A DNA stretch of 64,000 bases. Source: Vitis vinifera (taxonomy: Eukaryota; Streptophyta; Magnoliopsida; Vitales; Vitaceae). Position 1 is the stretch's first letter; each line of letters begins with the position of its first letter. The DNA lies in NCBI RefSeq assembly GCF_030704535.1, contig NC_081819.1, positions 19,192,001 through 19,256,000 of the forward strand, in the 5' to 3' direction. Shown here in pieces: positions 22,265-32,936 of the stretch. The position numbers and the translations under genes were made by a program. The notes below the pieces were generated by a model. The model saw only the letters and a list, made by a program, of their open reading frames with translations. It ran no database searches and was not told the DNA's origin.

Positions 22265-23875
22265 GAATTCAAGTGCGCCGTAGGTGGGTGGGCTCTGACT
22301 AGTATTTCACCCCAGCCATCGGCGAAAGTTTCTCCTTAGATTCTTTTAAAGCAAACCCAGACGCCAACGTTTAAAAATTCAAGGGAGAGTGTTTTTAAAA
22401 ATAATTTTAAAATGTACCTTTTACAACTATTTTAAAAAACTGTTTTTTTATTTTATATTTTTTTAAATAAAAGTTAGGAAGAAATTGAAATATTTTTAAT
22501 TTATCTTTTATATTTTTAAATATATTTTTTATTATTTTATTTTTAATTTATTTTTTAAAATATAGTTTTTGAGAAGAATTTTTTAAAATTGTTTTCCATA
22601 TTTTATATAACAAAAATCTAAAACTTAAAATATCTTTAATTTGTCTTTTATAATTTTTAAAAATAAGTTTTATTATTTTATTATTTTTAAATATTATCGA
22701 AAACACTGTATTTTTTATTTTAAGATTAAAAAACTACTTTTTATTTTTTATTGTGAATTCTTGTTTTTATTTATTTATTTATTTTATTTTATTTAAAGAT
22801 CAGAAAATTATCTTAAAAAGCAGCAGCCAATTGGCATCAAAACTTTTATTCTTTTACTTTCTAGTTAATGGGTTTGGTAGACAACTTTATACCAAATTTT
22901 TATTCTTAACTTTCTAATTAACTAGTTAGGTGTTAGGTGTAGAAAACTCTATACCAAAATGTAATTATTCAAAGCAATGAGTTGTTTTATGATACGATGT
23001 TTCTTTATAGTTTTGATACGAGAAATTACGTTGATCTTATAATTTATATGGTTATTATTATATCATATGAACCATGAAAGTATGTTTCCACACACCTATA
23101 TATTACAAAAATTAAAATTTTAAAATATTTTTCATCTTTTTATTATTATTTTAAAATTTAAAAAAAAATCTAAAAAGACCTTAAAATTATTTAAATTATT
23201 TATACTTTTATAAAAATTTTAAAAATAAATATTATTTTCTCTTTATAAAAAAAAAAACTTTTTTCGTGAATATGTTTGAGAACAATTCCAAAAAAGCCCT
23301 CAAAAAATATTTAAAAATTTTTAAAATTAAAACCTTACTTTCAACTTATTCTTTATAAAAATATTATTTACTTTAAAAAAAATATTTTGAGTCAAATAAT
23401 TGATTCGAATCGCCGCAACCAGTTTTTTAAATAAAAAAAAAAATCAAAACCATTCACGCGGACTATTTTAAATTGATAGAATGAGGATGCATGGAAATCA
23501 TTCACGCATTCCCATTCCAAATTCAATCAGGAATTTGCTTACTTTACTTCCGGATGATAACACGTGCCACGCGTGTGCAATGTAAGTCGTTTTAAACGTG
23601 GAGCCACGAGGTCCAGGAATTGGGTCAACGATTTAGCAGATTAGTTAATTCTTTAAAGGAGCGCTTCTCTATGCCCGAAGCCTCGAACATCATCTTGCCA
23701 CCTCATTATTTTTCAAAATTTAATTAATTCAAAATTTTGTCAAACTACGAGCGGCCTTTTTATTTTTCATTATTTTTTTTAAACTACGTGTGCAATGTAT
23801 GGTAAGGTCAAGTCGCCACGTTTTTTATGTTTTAAAACAATGCCCAATGGAATGGCTTGCGTCCTCTAATTCATT
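22265..23875. other. AT-rich spacer with MITE-like DNA
   Basis: From about 22390 to 22800 the DNA carries repeated AAAACTGTTTTTT, TTTTTAAATA and AAAATTGTTTTCC words in both orientations, like the hAT-type MITE debris elsewhere in the window. ACACGTGCCACGCGTG near 23561 holds a G-box. No gene is seen. Confidence 0.45.
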
Positions 23876-25976
23876 TAATTTTCTTGTAATTGCATATTAT
23901 AATTAATTTTTTTAATTGTATATTATAATTAATTTTTTTTAAATCTTATATTATAATTAGTTTTTAGTTCTCGACATACAACGTGTCTAATTCTTTCATA
24001 TTGTTTGACTCAATTCTTATTATTTTATAATTAACTAATTTTTTAATTTTAGGTTTCTAATACAACATTGAATGAACGTATATAATTTGTTCAGATAATT
24101 TTATACAGATTTAATTCTCTTATTTTATATTTTGATTTTATTTAATTATATTTTAATTTTATAATATACTTTGAACAATTAAGTTTATTAAATTTATGGA
24201 GACTAAATGGGCACATTAATTTTTAAAAATTTTATATTATAAGGCATAAATGAACTCATTTCCCAAAAAAAAAAAAAAAATTCATTCTCTCTTACTTTTT
24301 ACTTAGTCTTACAAATCAATGCTCCATGAGACCGTTATGAATTAAAGACAATGTTACGACTAAAAGCTAATGTTCCATGAAATTGTTTAAAGTCATGTTG
24401 GGTCTATGGGGACCTTCTCCTACGCGTCTACCCACGTGCACCTCTACACGTATGTCCACGTGACAATACCTTAACTGAACCACGTGTTACATATTATGAT
24501 TAATTTTTTTAATTGCATATTATAATTAACTTTTTTCAAAATCTTATATTATAATTAGTTTTTAGTTCCCGACGTACAACGTGTTTAATTCGTTCATATT
24601 GTTTCGTATCGACTCAATTCTCATTATTTTATAATTAACTAATTTTTAATTTTAGATTTCTGATACAACATTGAATGAACGTATATAATTTGTTCAGATA
24701 ATTTTGTACAAATTTAATTCTCTTATTTTATATTTTGATTTTATTTAATTATATTTTAATTTTACAATATACTTTGAACAATTAAGTTTATTAAATTTAT
24801 GGAGACTAAATGGGCACATTAATTTTTAAAAATTTTATATTATAAGACATAAATTAACTCATTTCCCAAAAAATAAAATTTCATTCTCTCTTACTTTTTA
24901 CTTAAGTGGTGTTTGTTTTTTTTGGCTTTTTACTAAAAACAATTTAGTTTTAGAATTTAGGTTGTTTATTTTTTTACTTTTTTTATGACTTATTATAAAC
25001 TTTTTACTAAATAGAAAAAACCAAAATATGTAGCTTTTTCTAAATAGAAAAAATAACATATTGGTTTTTTTTTTTTACTTTTTAATACTTAATAAAAATA
25101 AAATACTATAAAAATAAACAACCTAATATTTAACACTATTAAGCATTAAGATTATATTTAGAATTAAGTAAAAAAACAAACACCGCCTTAGTCTTACAAA
25201 TCAATGCTCCATGAGACCATTATGAATTAAAGACAATGTTACGACTAAAAGCTAATGTTCCTTGAAATTGTTTAAAGTCATGTTGGGTCTATGGGGACCT
25301 TCTCCCACGCGTCTACCCACGTGTACCTCTACGCGTCTATCCACATGACAATACCTTAATTGAACCATGTGTCACATATTATGATTAATTTTTTTAATTG
25401 CATATTATAATTAACCTTTTTAAAAATCTTATATTATAATTAGTTTTTAGTTCCTGACGTACAACGTGTCTAATTCGTTCATATTGTTTCGTATCGACTC
25501 AATTCTCATTATTTTATAATTAACTAATTTTTAATTTTAGATTTCTGATACAACATTGAATGAACGTATATAATTTGTTCAGATAATTTTGTACAAATTT
25601 AATTCTCTTATTTTATATTTTGATTTTATTTAATTATATTTTCATTTTACAATATACTTTGAACAATTAAGTTTATTAAATTTATGGAGACTAAATGGGC
25701 CCATTAATTTTTAAAAATTTTATATTATAAGGCATAAATTAACTCATTTCCCAAAAAAAAATAAAATTTCATTCTCTCTTACTTTTTACTTAGTCTTACA
25801 AATCAATGCTCCATGAGACCGTTATGAATTAAAGACAATGTTATGACTAAAAGCTAATGTTCCATGAAATTGTTTAAAGTCATGTTGGGTCTATGGGGAC
25901 CTTCTCCTACGCGTCTACCCACGTGCACCTCTACGTGTCTGTCCACGTGACAATACCTTAACTGAACCACGTGTCA
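23876..25976 (+). repeat. ~600-bp tandem repeat array rich in ACGTG
   Basis: Two full units (24306-24904 and 25191-25792) are flanked by a partial unit on the left (about 23876-24305) and one on the right (25793-25976). Each full unit begins GTCTTACAAATCAATGCTCC and runs through CATGTTGGGTCTATGGGGAC, a cluster of ACGTG words (CCCACGTGCACC, CCACGTGACAATACC, CCACGTGT), then AT-rich DNA with GATACAACATTGAATGAACG. Units are highly similar, which suggests recent duplication by unequal exchange. A MITE at 24905-25187 sits at the end of the first full unit and is missing from the same spot in the next. Confidence 0.88.
24905..25187. mobile_element. Tourist-like MITE inserted in the tandem array
   Basis: 283 bases flanked by TTA at 24902-24904 and 25188-25190. 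The left end AGTGGTGTTTGTTTTTTT matches the reverse complement of the right end, GGCGGTGTTTGTTTTTTT. The next repeat unit gives the empty site (ACTTAGTC), which proves the insertion and its TTA target duplication. No coding capacity. Confidence 0.9.
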
Positions 25977-26640
25977 CTCTTTTCATCGCTGTCCGGAGTA
26001 TCTTCGAAGCACTAGAAACATTATATCCGAACCATTTAGGGCCACTAAGTGGACCACATCTTCTTGACAGTCCCAAATCTTCTTTGATATGCAAGATGAT
26101 GATTATCTGACATTAGGATGATTGATGCGATTCTTCCCATCCTTACATCTACGTCAATGAACTGTCACATCCAGTCTCATACCTTCAATAGGTTGAAGCG
26201 ATGACATGCTGTGTTATAACGCCCCGTCTGACACAGCCACCAGCCATTGTGAAATTATGATGATTGCCATGTCCCTCATTTGTGTAATCATCATTGTAAC
26301 ATTAAGTTAAGAGCCAACTCAACATCACTGTGTTTCCCTCTTTTGAGCACTATAAAAACCCTACTAAAAGAAAACTCAAATACGCAACACCGAGAATCTT
26401 TTGTCTACTCTCTCTAAAAAGAGGTTCCTACCCACTTTGGTGTTTGACTTAAGCTTCGAAGAGTGTTCTCGGACAACCAGTTCGAACACCTTTCGTGTAG
26501 AGAAGAAGAGTGCCAGATTCCAACAGCTATGCATAAGCTTTCTCTGCCACGATCAAGAGAGGATCCCATCCTTAGTTGACTTGGTATCAACAGGGTCATT
26601 GGAAAATAGTATGAGAAGAAAAGTTAATAAGTACCACTTA
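25977..26640 (+). mobile_element. Probable LTR remnant with adjacent leader (fossil)
   Basis: The segment contains CTATAAAAACCC near 26350 as a TATA box. It continues with TTTGTCTACTCTCTCTAAAA and GACTTAAGCTTCGAAGAGTG, wording typical of the R-U5 part of plant gypsy LTRs, and ends near TTGGTATCAACAGGG, which resembles a primer-binding site. No polyprotein follows. The open frame 26401-26682 is not a recognisable protein. Family and ends are uncertain. Confidence 0.45.
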
Positions 26641-27600
26641 GCCCATGTGTTGCATTGTGTTGAGCCCATGTGTACCACTTAGCCCATAGATGTATGTATA
26701 GGTAGTTTTAGTATGCTAAATGCCCTCTTGGCTTGCATCTTTGTTGCAACTAGCCTTGATGTGTCAGGACTTTTATTTTAGTCCCTGTCTTACATTCATT
26801 ATATTGTTGGCTCGTAAGTGCTAGTCAATATCCCTTCTCCCCCCAAAACATGTATACCTTGTATCATGTGTTAAAGAGTTGCACCATGATGTTGCTCTCA
26901 CGAGTTGTACCACACTTAAGGTATTATACCCCTTACATGGGTATTAGCAAAGTTTTACCTTCCTATCTTACTTATCCCTAAGACCCCATATCATGCCTTT
27001 GGAGTGCCATATATATCCATTATTGCCGATATCCTATCACTACCCTTGGAGTAAAGGAACATTATTGGTGTGTATAATAAATTTTCTTTGAACTCTTTCT
27101 CACAAGGCATTTTCTTGGAAGAAAAAAATATCAACTCAACAAAATAGTGCTCTTAAATTTTTGTTGAGTTGAGCCATCCATGTGGTTCTTTGCATGTCCG
27201 GGCACACTTGCTAGCTCTCTTTGTTGCCAAACCCAAGTTACTGATTAAGGGATAAACAATGAAACTTGGAAATATATACATAACATCATTTGATCGATTG
27301 TGTATTTTTAACATCTATTGAAAAAAAAAATCATCTAACATTATAAATGAACCCATATGAACACGATGTAGTAATGTTGGACGTTAAAAGAATATGTACT
27401 ATTAGTGGTACGATGAATAATATTTAAAGCTTTTTATTTGTTAAATGGAGATTATTTAATTTTTTTTTTATTTTTTGTTTTTTGTTTTCTTTAATTTTGA
27501 AAAGTTTAAGGAAATATAGAAAAGAAAAAATTAAGAGAATAAAGAAAGGAAGTAATGAAAGAAAATTAAAATAAAACTTAAATTTGCTAAAATTTTTCCA
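26641..27600. other. Spacer upstream of cpFtsY
   Basis: Less AT-rich than most spacers up to about 27060, with no recognisable domain, then AT-rich. It holds a perfect hairpin at 27131-27172. Confidence 0.5.
27131..27172. repeat. Perfect 14-bp inverted repeat
   Basis: TCAACTCAACAAAA at 27131-27144 pairs exactly with TTTTGTTGAGTTGA at 27159-27172 across a 14-base loop. It lies about 580 bases upstream of the cpFtsY start codon. It could be a MITE remnant or a small foldback. Confidence 0.85.
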
Positions 27601-27683
27601 TCATTCTGCTTTATCAACGGTGTGAGTGTAGTTAACTAAACGGTGTCGTTTGTAGGATAAGGCTTGTATTCCGTGAGATTCGA

Positions 27684-27695
27684 AACGACGTCGTT
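27684..27695. promoter_or_regulatory. C-box palindrome in the cpFtsY promoter
   Basis: AACGACGTCGTT is a 12-base perfect palindrome with a GACGTC core (bZIP C-box), 58 bases ahead of the start codon. A related ACGGTGTCGTTT lies about 45 bases further upstream. Confidence 0.5.
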
Positions 27696-27717
27696 GAAAG
27701 GAATATTATCTACTGCC

Positions 27718-27744
27718 ATGTCTCTCGCACAGTGGGAGCAGTGA
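27718..27744 (+). other. Upstream open reading frame of cpFtsY
   Basis: An ATG at 27718 opens an eight-codon frame (MSLAQWEQ) that ends in TGA nine bases before the main start codon. If the transcript starts upstream of it, it could lower translation of the main frame. Confidence 0.5.
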
Positions 27745-27752
27745 GCACCGAA

Positions 27753-30700
27753 ATGGCTTCTCCCTCCCCCTTCGTTCGCTCACTCTCAGCTTCTCCAACG
27801 CCACCCTCCCTCTTCGCCTTCAACCTCCCCCGAACCCGGTTCGCCCCCAAGCCCCCCTCCGCACCCCGCTTCACGTGCCAAGCAGGCCAGACCGGGTTCT
27901 TCACCCGGCTCGGCCGCCTCATCAAGGAAAAGACCAAGAGCGACGTCGAGAAACTCTTCTCCGGCTTCTCCAAAACCCGAGACAACCTCGCCGTCATCGA
28001 CGAGCTCCTCCTTTACTGGAACCTCGCCGACACCGATCGAGTCCTCGATGAGCTCGAAGAGGTTTTGTTTTCTTTCTTCTTTTTTTTTTCCTCCCGGAAA
28101 AATTCTTAAATTTCCAGGGAGATGAACAAGAAATGAGGTTCGGAATTTACTTATTTCAGGCTCTTCTGGTGTCTGATTTTGGGCCTCGAATCACGATTAA
28201 GATCGTGGAGAGCTTGCGAGACGATATATTAGCGGGGAAGCTCAAATCAGGAAGCGAAATCAAGGTTTTGCATTTTGAAAATGCTGTCGAGGTTTTGAAT
28301 TTGAAACAGTTTGGTTGATGAATGTGATGTATGGGTTTGTAGGATGCTTTAAAGAAGAGTGTGCTGGATTTGTTAACTAAGAAAGGGAGTAAAACAGCGC
28401 TTCAACTTGGATTCAGGTTTTATTTTATAATTTAGGTTTGGATTTGAATTTAAAATTTTAATTGTATGATTGTGCTATACTTTCGATTTAATTTAGTTTT
28501 ATTGGCTGTTAGGAAACCAGCTGTAGTGATTATTGTTGGTGTCAATGGTGGTGGCAAGACTACATCTCTTGGTAAGAAATACAGTTGAATCTATCTACAC
28601 CAGAAGTTTATGTCGCAGAAAATTTCTGATAGAAAACAAATGGACATATCTCAATTCAAATATTGATGAATCATGGAACCTGAAATTGGCACTGTTTGAT
28701 TAATTTTTCAATTGCAGGAAAGCTGGCCTATAAGTTGAAGAAAGAAGGGGCTAAGGTGAGTTCTTTTGTAATTCAATTCGATATAACTGGTTTAAATGTG
28801 TTAATAAGACATGATAGGAAATATTGCAATTTTCTTGTTTTGGACTTAGTGCGACATGGGCTTTGTAACACATAATAATTTCCTCAGGAGAATGGTTTAT
28901 TTAGATAGAGATGGAAGCATTTGAAGAATATGGTATAGGGAGTTTGATATTCAGATGTCAGTTCATAATGCTATTTCGCTTGTGCTGCTTGTTGATTATA
29001 GAGATCTTGGCGGTTTAAAACTTAAAACTTGAAACATAAAACCAGTATAAACTCCTTATCATTTGAAAAATTCAACTTGCAACATCTAATATATCTTTCC
29101 AAGAAGAAACTTGTAGTCTGAAGTTTCCTTCAATAATGTCCATAACTTCAATTTCAAAAGCCTTTGTGTCAGTGAGGTAAATTGTGTTCTACAGATAGAA
29201 AATGAATATAATTCACTTTTTAAGCTGAAAAGGAAGAATCACTAATAGATTTTGTATTGTCCATACATCATTTATATTGCGCCCTGTTGCTTATAAGTAA
29301 AATTTTAATATCCTGGGTGACTTTCACTGTTTTGGATGGTCCTCTTAAAGACATTAGACAGTCTCCAGGTTGGATAAATTGAAAACAACCAAGTTTTGTT
29401 CAGTTTGATCAATTTTAACTGTCCCAGAGTGCAAGAACTTTCTCTAGTTGGTGAAAACTTGCTGTCGTAACTTAAATGTATTGTTTTTTTTCAATTTGTT
29501 TTTAGATAGACAAACAGAAGAAAAATCTATTAGGAGGTGTCTAACAAAAGGGCAGGTGCAAACCAACTGAATGTATGGATTAATGTAGTGAGCTAAATAG
29601 GTGGCCTTTACTTTTTGCACCAAGGATTTGAGTTTACCCATTTTAATATGTTAAGACTTCCTACTGATGCCAATAAAAAAACTTGGGTTGAGTTGGATTC
29701 AGGATAGAGTAATGCTGGATGGACTTTTAGTTGGGATATTTGGTCTCTGCTTGGGTTGGTTCAATTCTTGGATTGATTGAATTGCCCATTAATTTGGATA
29801 TTGGGTTACACCCTAGGAGATGGATTCGATACTTACCCAATTACATTATAAACTGACAGAAGAGTTGATAACATTGCCGACATGTATTATCCATTTCTTA
29901 CCAGAAGGAGATATTGTGTTTAAAGTCTTTTTGTTTATGCTTATTCCTATTTCTCCTCTTTCATCCTTTATGATGCTGCCAAGCAAAGCATGTCTTGTAT
30001 ATGAGTAGTTTTAAATATCCAAAAACTTATGGTTGGAATTGTGTCAGGTATTAATGGCAGCAGGAGACACATTTAGAGCAGCTGCTAGCGATCAGTTGGA
30101 GATATGGGCTGAGAGGACTGGTTGTGAGATTGTTGTAGCTGAAGGAGAGAAGGCCAAAGCATCATCAGGTAGACAACTAAAATGGAGAAGTCTGATATAA
30201 TTGATCTGGCATCTCTTTTCTGATTTTCAATTGCCCATCACATTAAATTATACTAAGTAATTGCCTGTAAAGATTGCATTACATAGTAATAATTACTAAA
30301 TTATGATCTTAAAGTGCTTTCTGAATAGTTCTTTCACAGGCCGTAAAGAGAGGGAAAGAACAAGGTTTTGACATCGTTCTGTGTGATACATCTGGACGTA
30401 AGTGCAGAGAACTCTCATAGGTAGCTGCTAGCTACATACTATTATTACCCTTCTACTTGGCTCATAGATGGTAAATTTTAGCATGACTATTTGTTTATTT
30501 CTTCAGGTCTTCACACTAATTACAGCCTGATGGAAGAGTTGATTGCATGTAAGAAAGCTGTGGGCAAAGTCGTTTCTGGTGCACCCAATGTAATCTCATC
30601 TGTTTGGCACCTTTAACATCATTTTTCCTTTGCAGCGTTAAATGTCAGGGCCATGTAATGCATCTGCTTTTCATGTTTTGTATAATAGATATATCGGAGG

Positions 30701-32936
30701 CTGTATTAATTCTTAATCTATTTTTCATGTGCCATTTTTTGTATGGTAGGTTTCCATCCTCAGGAGCCCTTTTGTGTTTGTAAATTTCTTGGGATAAAAA
30801 TTATAATTTTTGTATCTGGTGCTTTAACATTTTATGAATTCTGGTGTTTTGATTAGTGCTGTTGTATTATTTCATTAGGAAAAAGTTTTCTGGCCAAGAG
30901 GCAAAAAAATCTTACGATACTTTCTTTTTACGATGGTTTTTGCAGCAATAAGCTTGTGTTAAAAAGACAGGAATTCTTCCTGGATGCTGATTATGGGTCA
31001 TTTTTCTAAATATGGATATAGATGGAATTTGATCAAAAGCATGCCTTTAAAATAAGATTATGTAACATTTTATTTTGAGTGAAGATACATTATTTCTTAT
31101 GAAGGCTTTATTAGTTTCAGCAAGTTTGCGACTGTATAAAATCTTTTCAGTTAGTTCTTATTAGGGAATGTATAACAATATCTTGACAAGAAACTACACA
31201 GTTACACTTTGAAGCAGATACCTTTATGAGCTGCAGTAGCCTTTGAATTATACTCTTGGTTTTTTCTCTCTTTCTTTTCATAAGCAAATATATCTCTGCT
31301 TTTGTTATCATCATGTTGAAATTAATTTTCATTCTTTTTGATGGATTGCATTAGCTCTATGCTTTTTAAGCATGAACTGTTATTATTTCTGGTCGTTCAC
31401 CCTTGTATGTGCAATGCATTCTATTTCGCTCTATTTGTCTGCTTGTTATTGTTTATGTTATATGAAATTGTTGCCATGGAGAATGGCTGGCACATATTTT
31501 TTTCTCAAACTTGGTCATAGAAAAGTAGCAGATTCTTTTTCATTTGCCAAATTTCAAGCCTTTGTTTTATGATGGATATTTATTTTAGATCACTTCACAA
31601 ACATTGCAGGAGATACTGCTAGTTCTGGATGGGACCACTGGTTTGAACATGCTTCCACAAGCAAGAGAGTTCAACGAGGTAAAATTCCTATCCTTGTGGA
31701 TTAAGTTGGTTGGGTATTTGTCCTATGATTTTTTTTGGTTTTGTTTCAAGGACATTCTATCTTTGGAAAACCTGATGATTTGTCATGCCCGTTACTATTA
31801 GGTACACATATATTGTACTAGTAGGGGTGTTGAAAAGAAATTTGATCATAACTTTGTTATATATAACATGTCTTGCCCCATTTAGTTTTGTGAATATCAG
31901 AAGCTCTTTCGATAATGCACTCAAATTAGCCAATGATATGCTTGAATGACTAACATATACTTGTATAATGGGCCTTAACAAATGTCTTCAAGTAATTACT
32001 TTTCTTATAATCTTATCAAAGATTCCCATAGCAAAGTTTGCCATGATGGATGAATTTTGGTTTCACCCTGTCACTCCATTTGATTGTGGAGAGAAACAGA
32101 GGAGCAAAGAGAAAGCTTCTAATGTCACGTCTTTCATCAGTTTTGGAAATAGTTAAAAATTTTAATTAACTCAAATATGCCTTCCAACAATGACCTTTGT
32201 TAGCTACGAATATAATGTTTCACCTTTGACTCTACCTAGACCATACCACAAAGACCCATGGGTGCAGAAAATAGGGGGTCTAACTTTCCCTGTGTATTCC
32301 TTTGATGGTTTTATTTAAAAATAAGTTAGATAAAAGTAGCGATAGGAGCACCATCACACGACTACTGCTGCTGTTATTTACTTCGTACATGGTCACCAGC
32401 AGCACATGCAATGTGAACCCCAGAAATTTTTTGGTGCTATATACTTATTTTGAGAAGTATTATTTTGCAGCCTGGTTATGGTGTTTCCAACAATTTTCAC
32501 CATCTGGATTCCCTTACCAGTTCATTCTGACTAGACCTAGAGATTTCTGATGTTATATTTTGTTGTACTGCTTTCATTATGTATCGATTAACCCTTATAT
32601 ATACTAACTTTTATTGCAGGTTGTTGGGATAAGTGGTTTGATTTTGACAAAGCTTGATGGTTCTGCCAGAGGTGGCTGTGTGGTATGGTCCAATTTATGC
32701 TGAGTGTTTTCTTCAGTCCTTTCGTTAGATAGTGATGCAATACTAACTTCTGATGGCTCCTAAACTTCGATTTACCTTTTTTTCCCTAGTGGTAATCAGA
32801 GAGGCATTATTTCTGCTTTCAGGTCAGTGTGGTTGATGAGCTTGGCATCCCTGTAAAGTTTGTAGGTGTAGGTGAAGGTGTTGAAGACCTACAGCCTTTT
32901 GATGCTGAGGTCTTTGTTAATGCCATATTTTCATGA
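27753..32936 (+). CDS. CPFTSY: Chloroplast signal recognition particle receptor cpFtsY
   Basis: Eleven exons: 27753-28061, 28160-28264, 28343-28416, 28513-28571, 28718-28755, 30048-30168, 30329-30397, 30507-30589, 31610-31678, 32620-32682 and 32823-32936. All borders are GT-AG and the sum is 1104 bases, giving 367 residues, close to the ~366 of Arabidopsis cpFtsY. Residues 1 to about 43 are a serine/proline-rich transit peptide. They are followed by an amphipathic segment ([14 protein letters not shown]) of the kind that binds thylakoid lipid, then the NG domain. GTPase motifs are complete: GVNGGGKTT (172-180), DTFRAAA (202-208), DTSGR (255-259), TKLDG (319-323) and [13 protein letters not shown] near the end. 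The protein is the membrane receptor for cpSRP54 and delivers light-harvesting proteins to the Alb3 insertase. Intron 5 (1.3 kb), intron 8 and intron 9 (about 1 kb each) are the largest. Confidence 0.97.

Noticed and set aside
26401-26682. 93-codon frame
   Set aside because: Falls in probable LTR and leader DNA; no homology recognised.
27710-27997. 95-codon minus-strand frame
   Set aside because: Antisense to exon 1 of cpFtsY.
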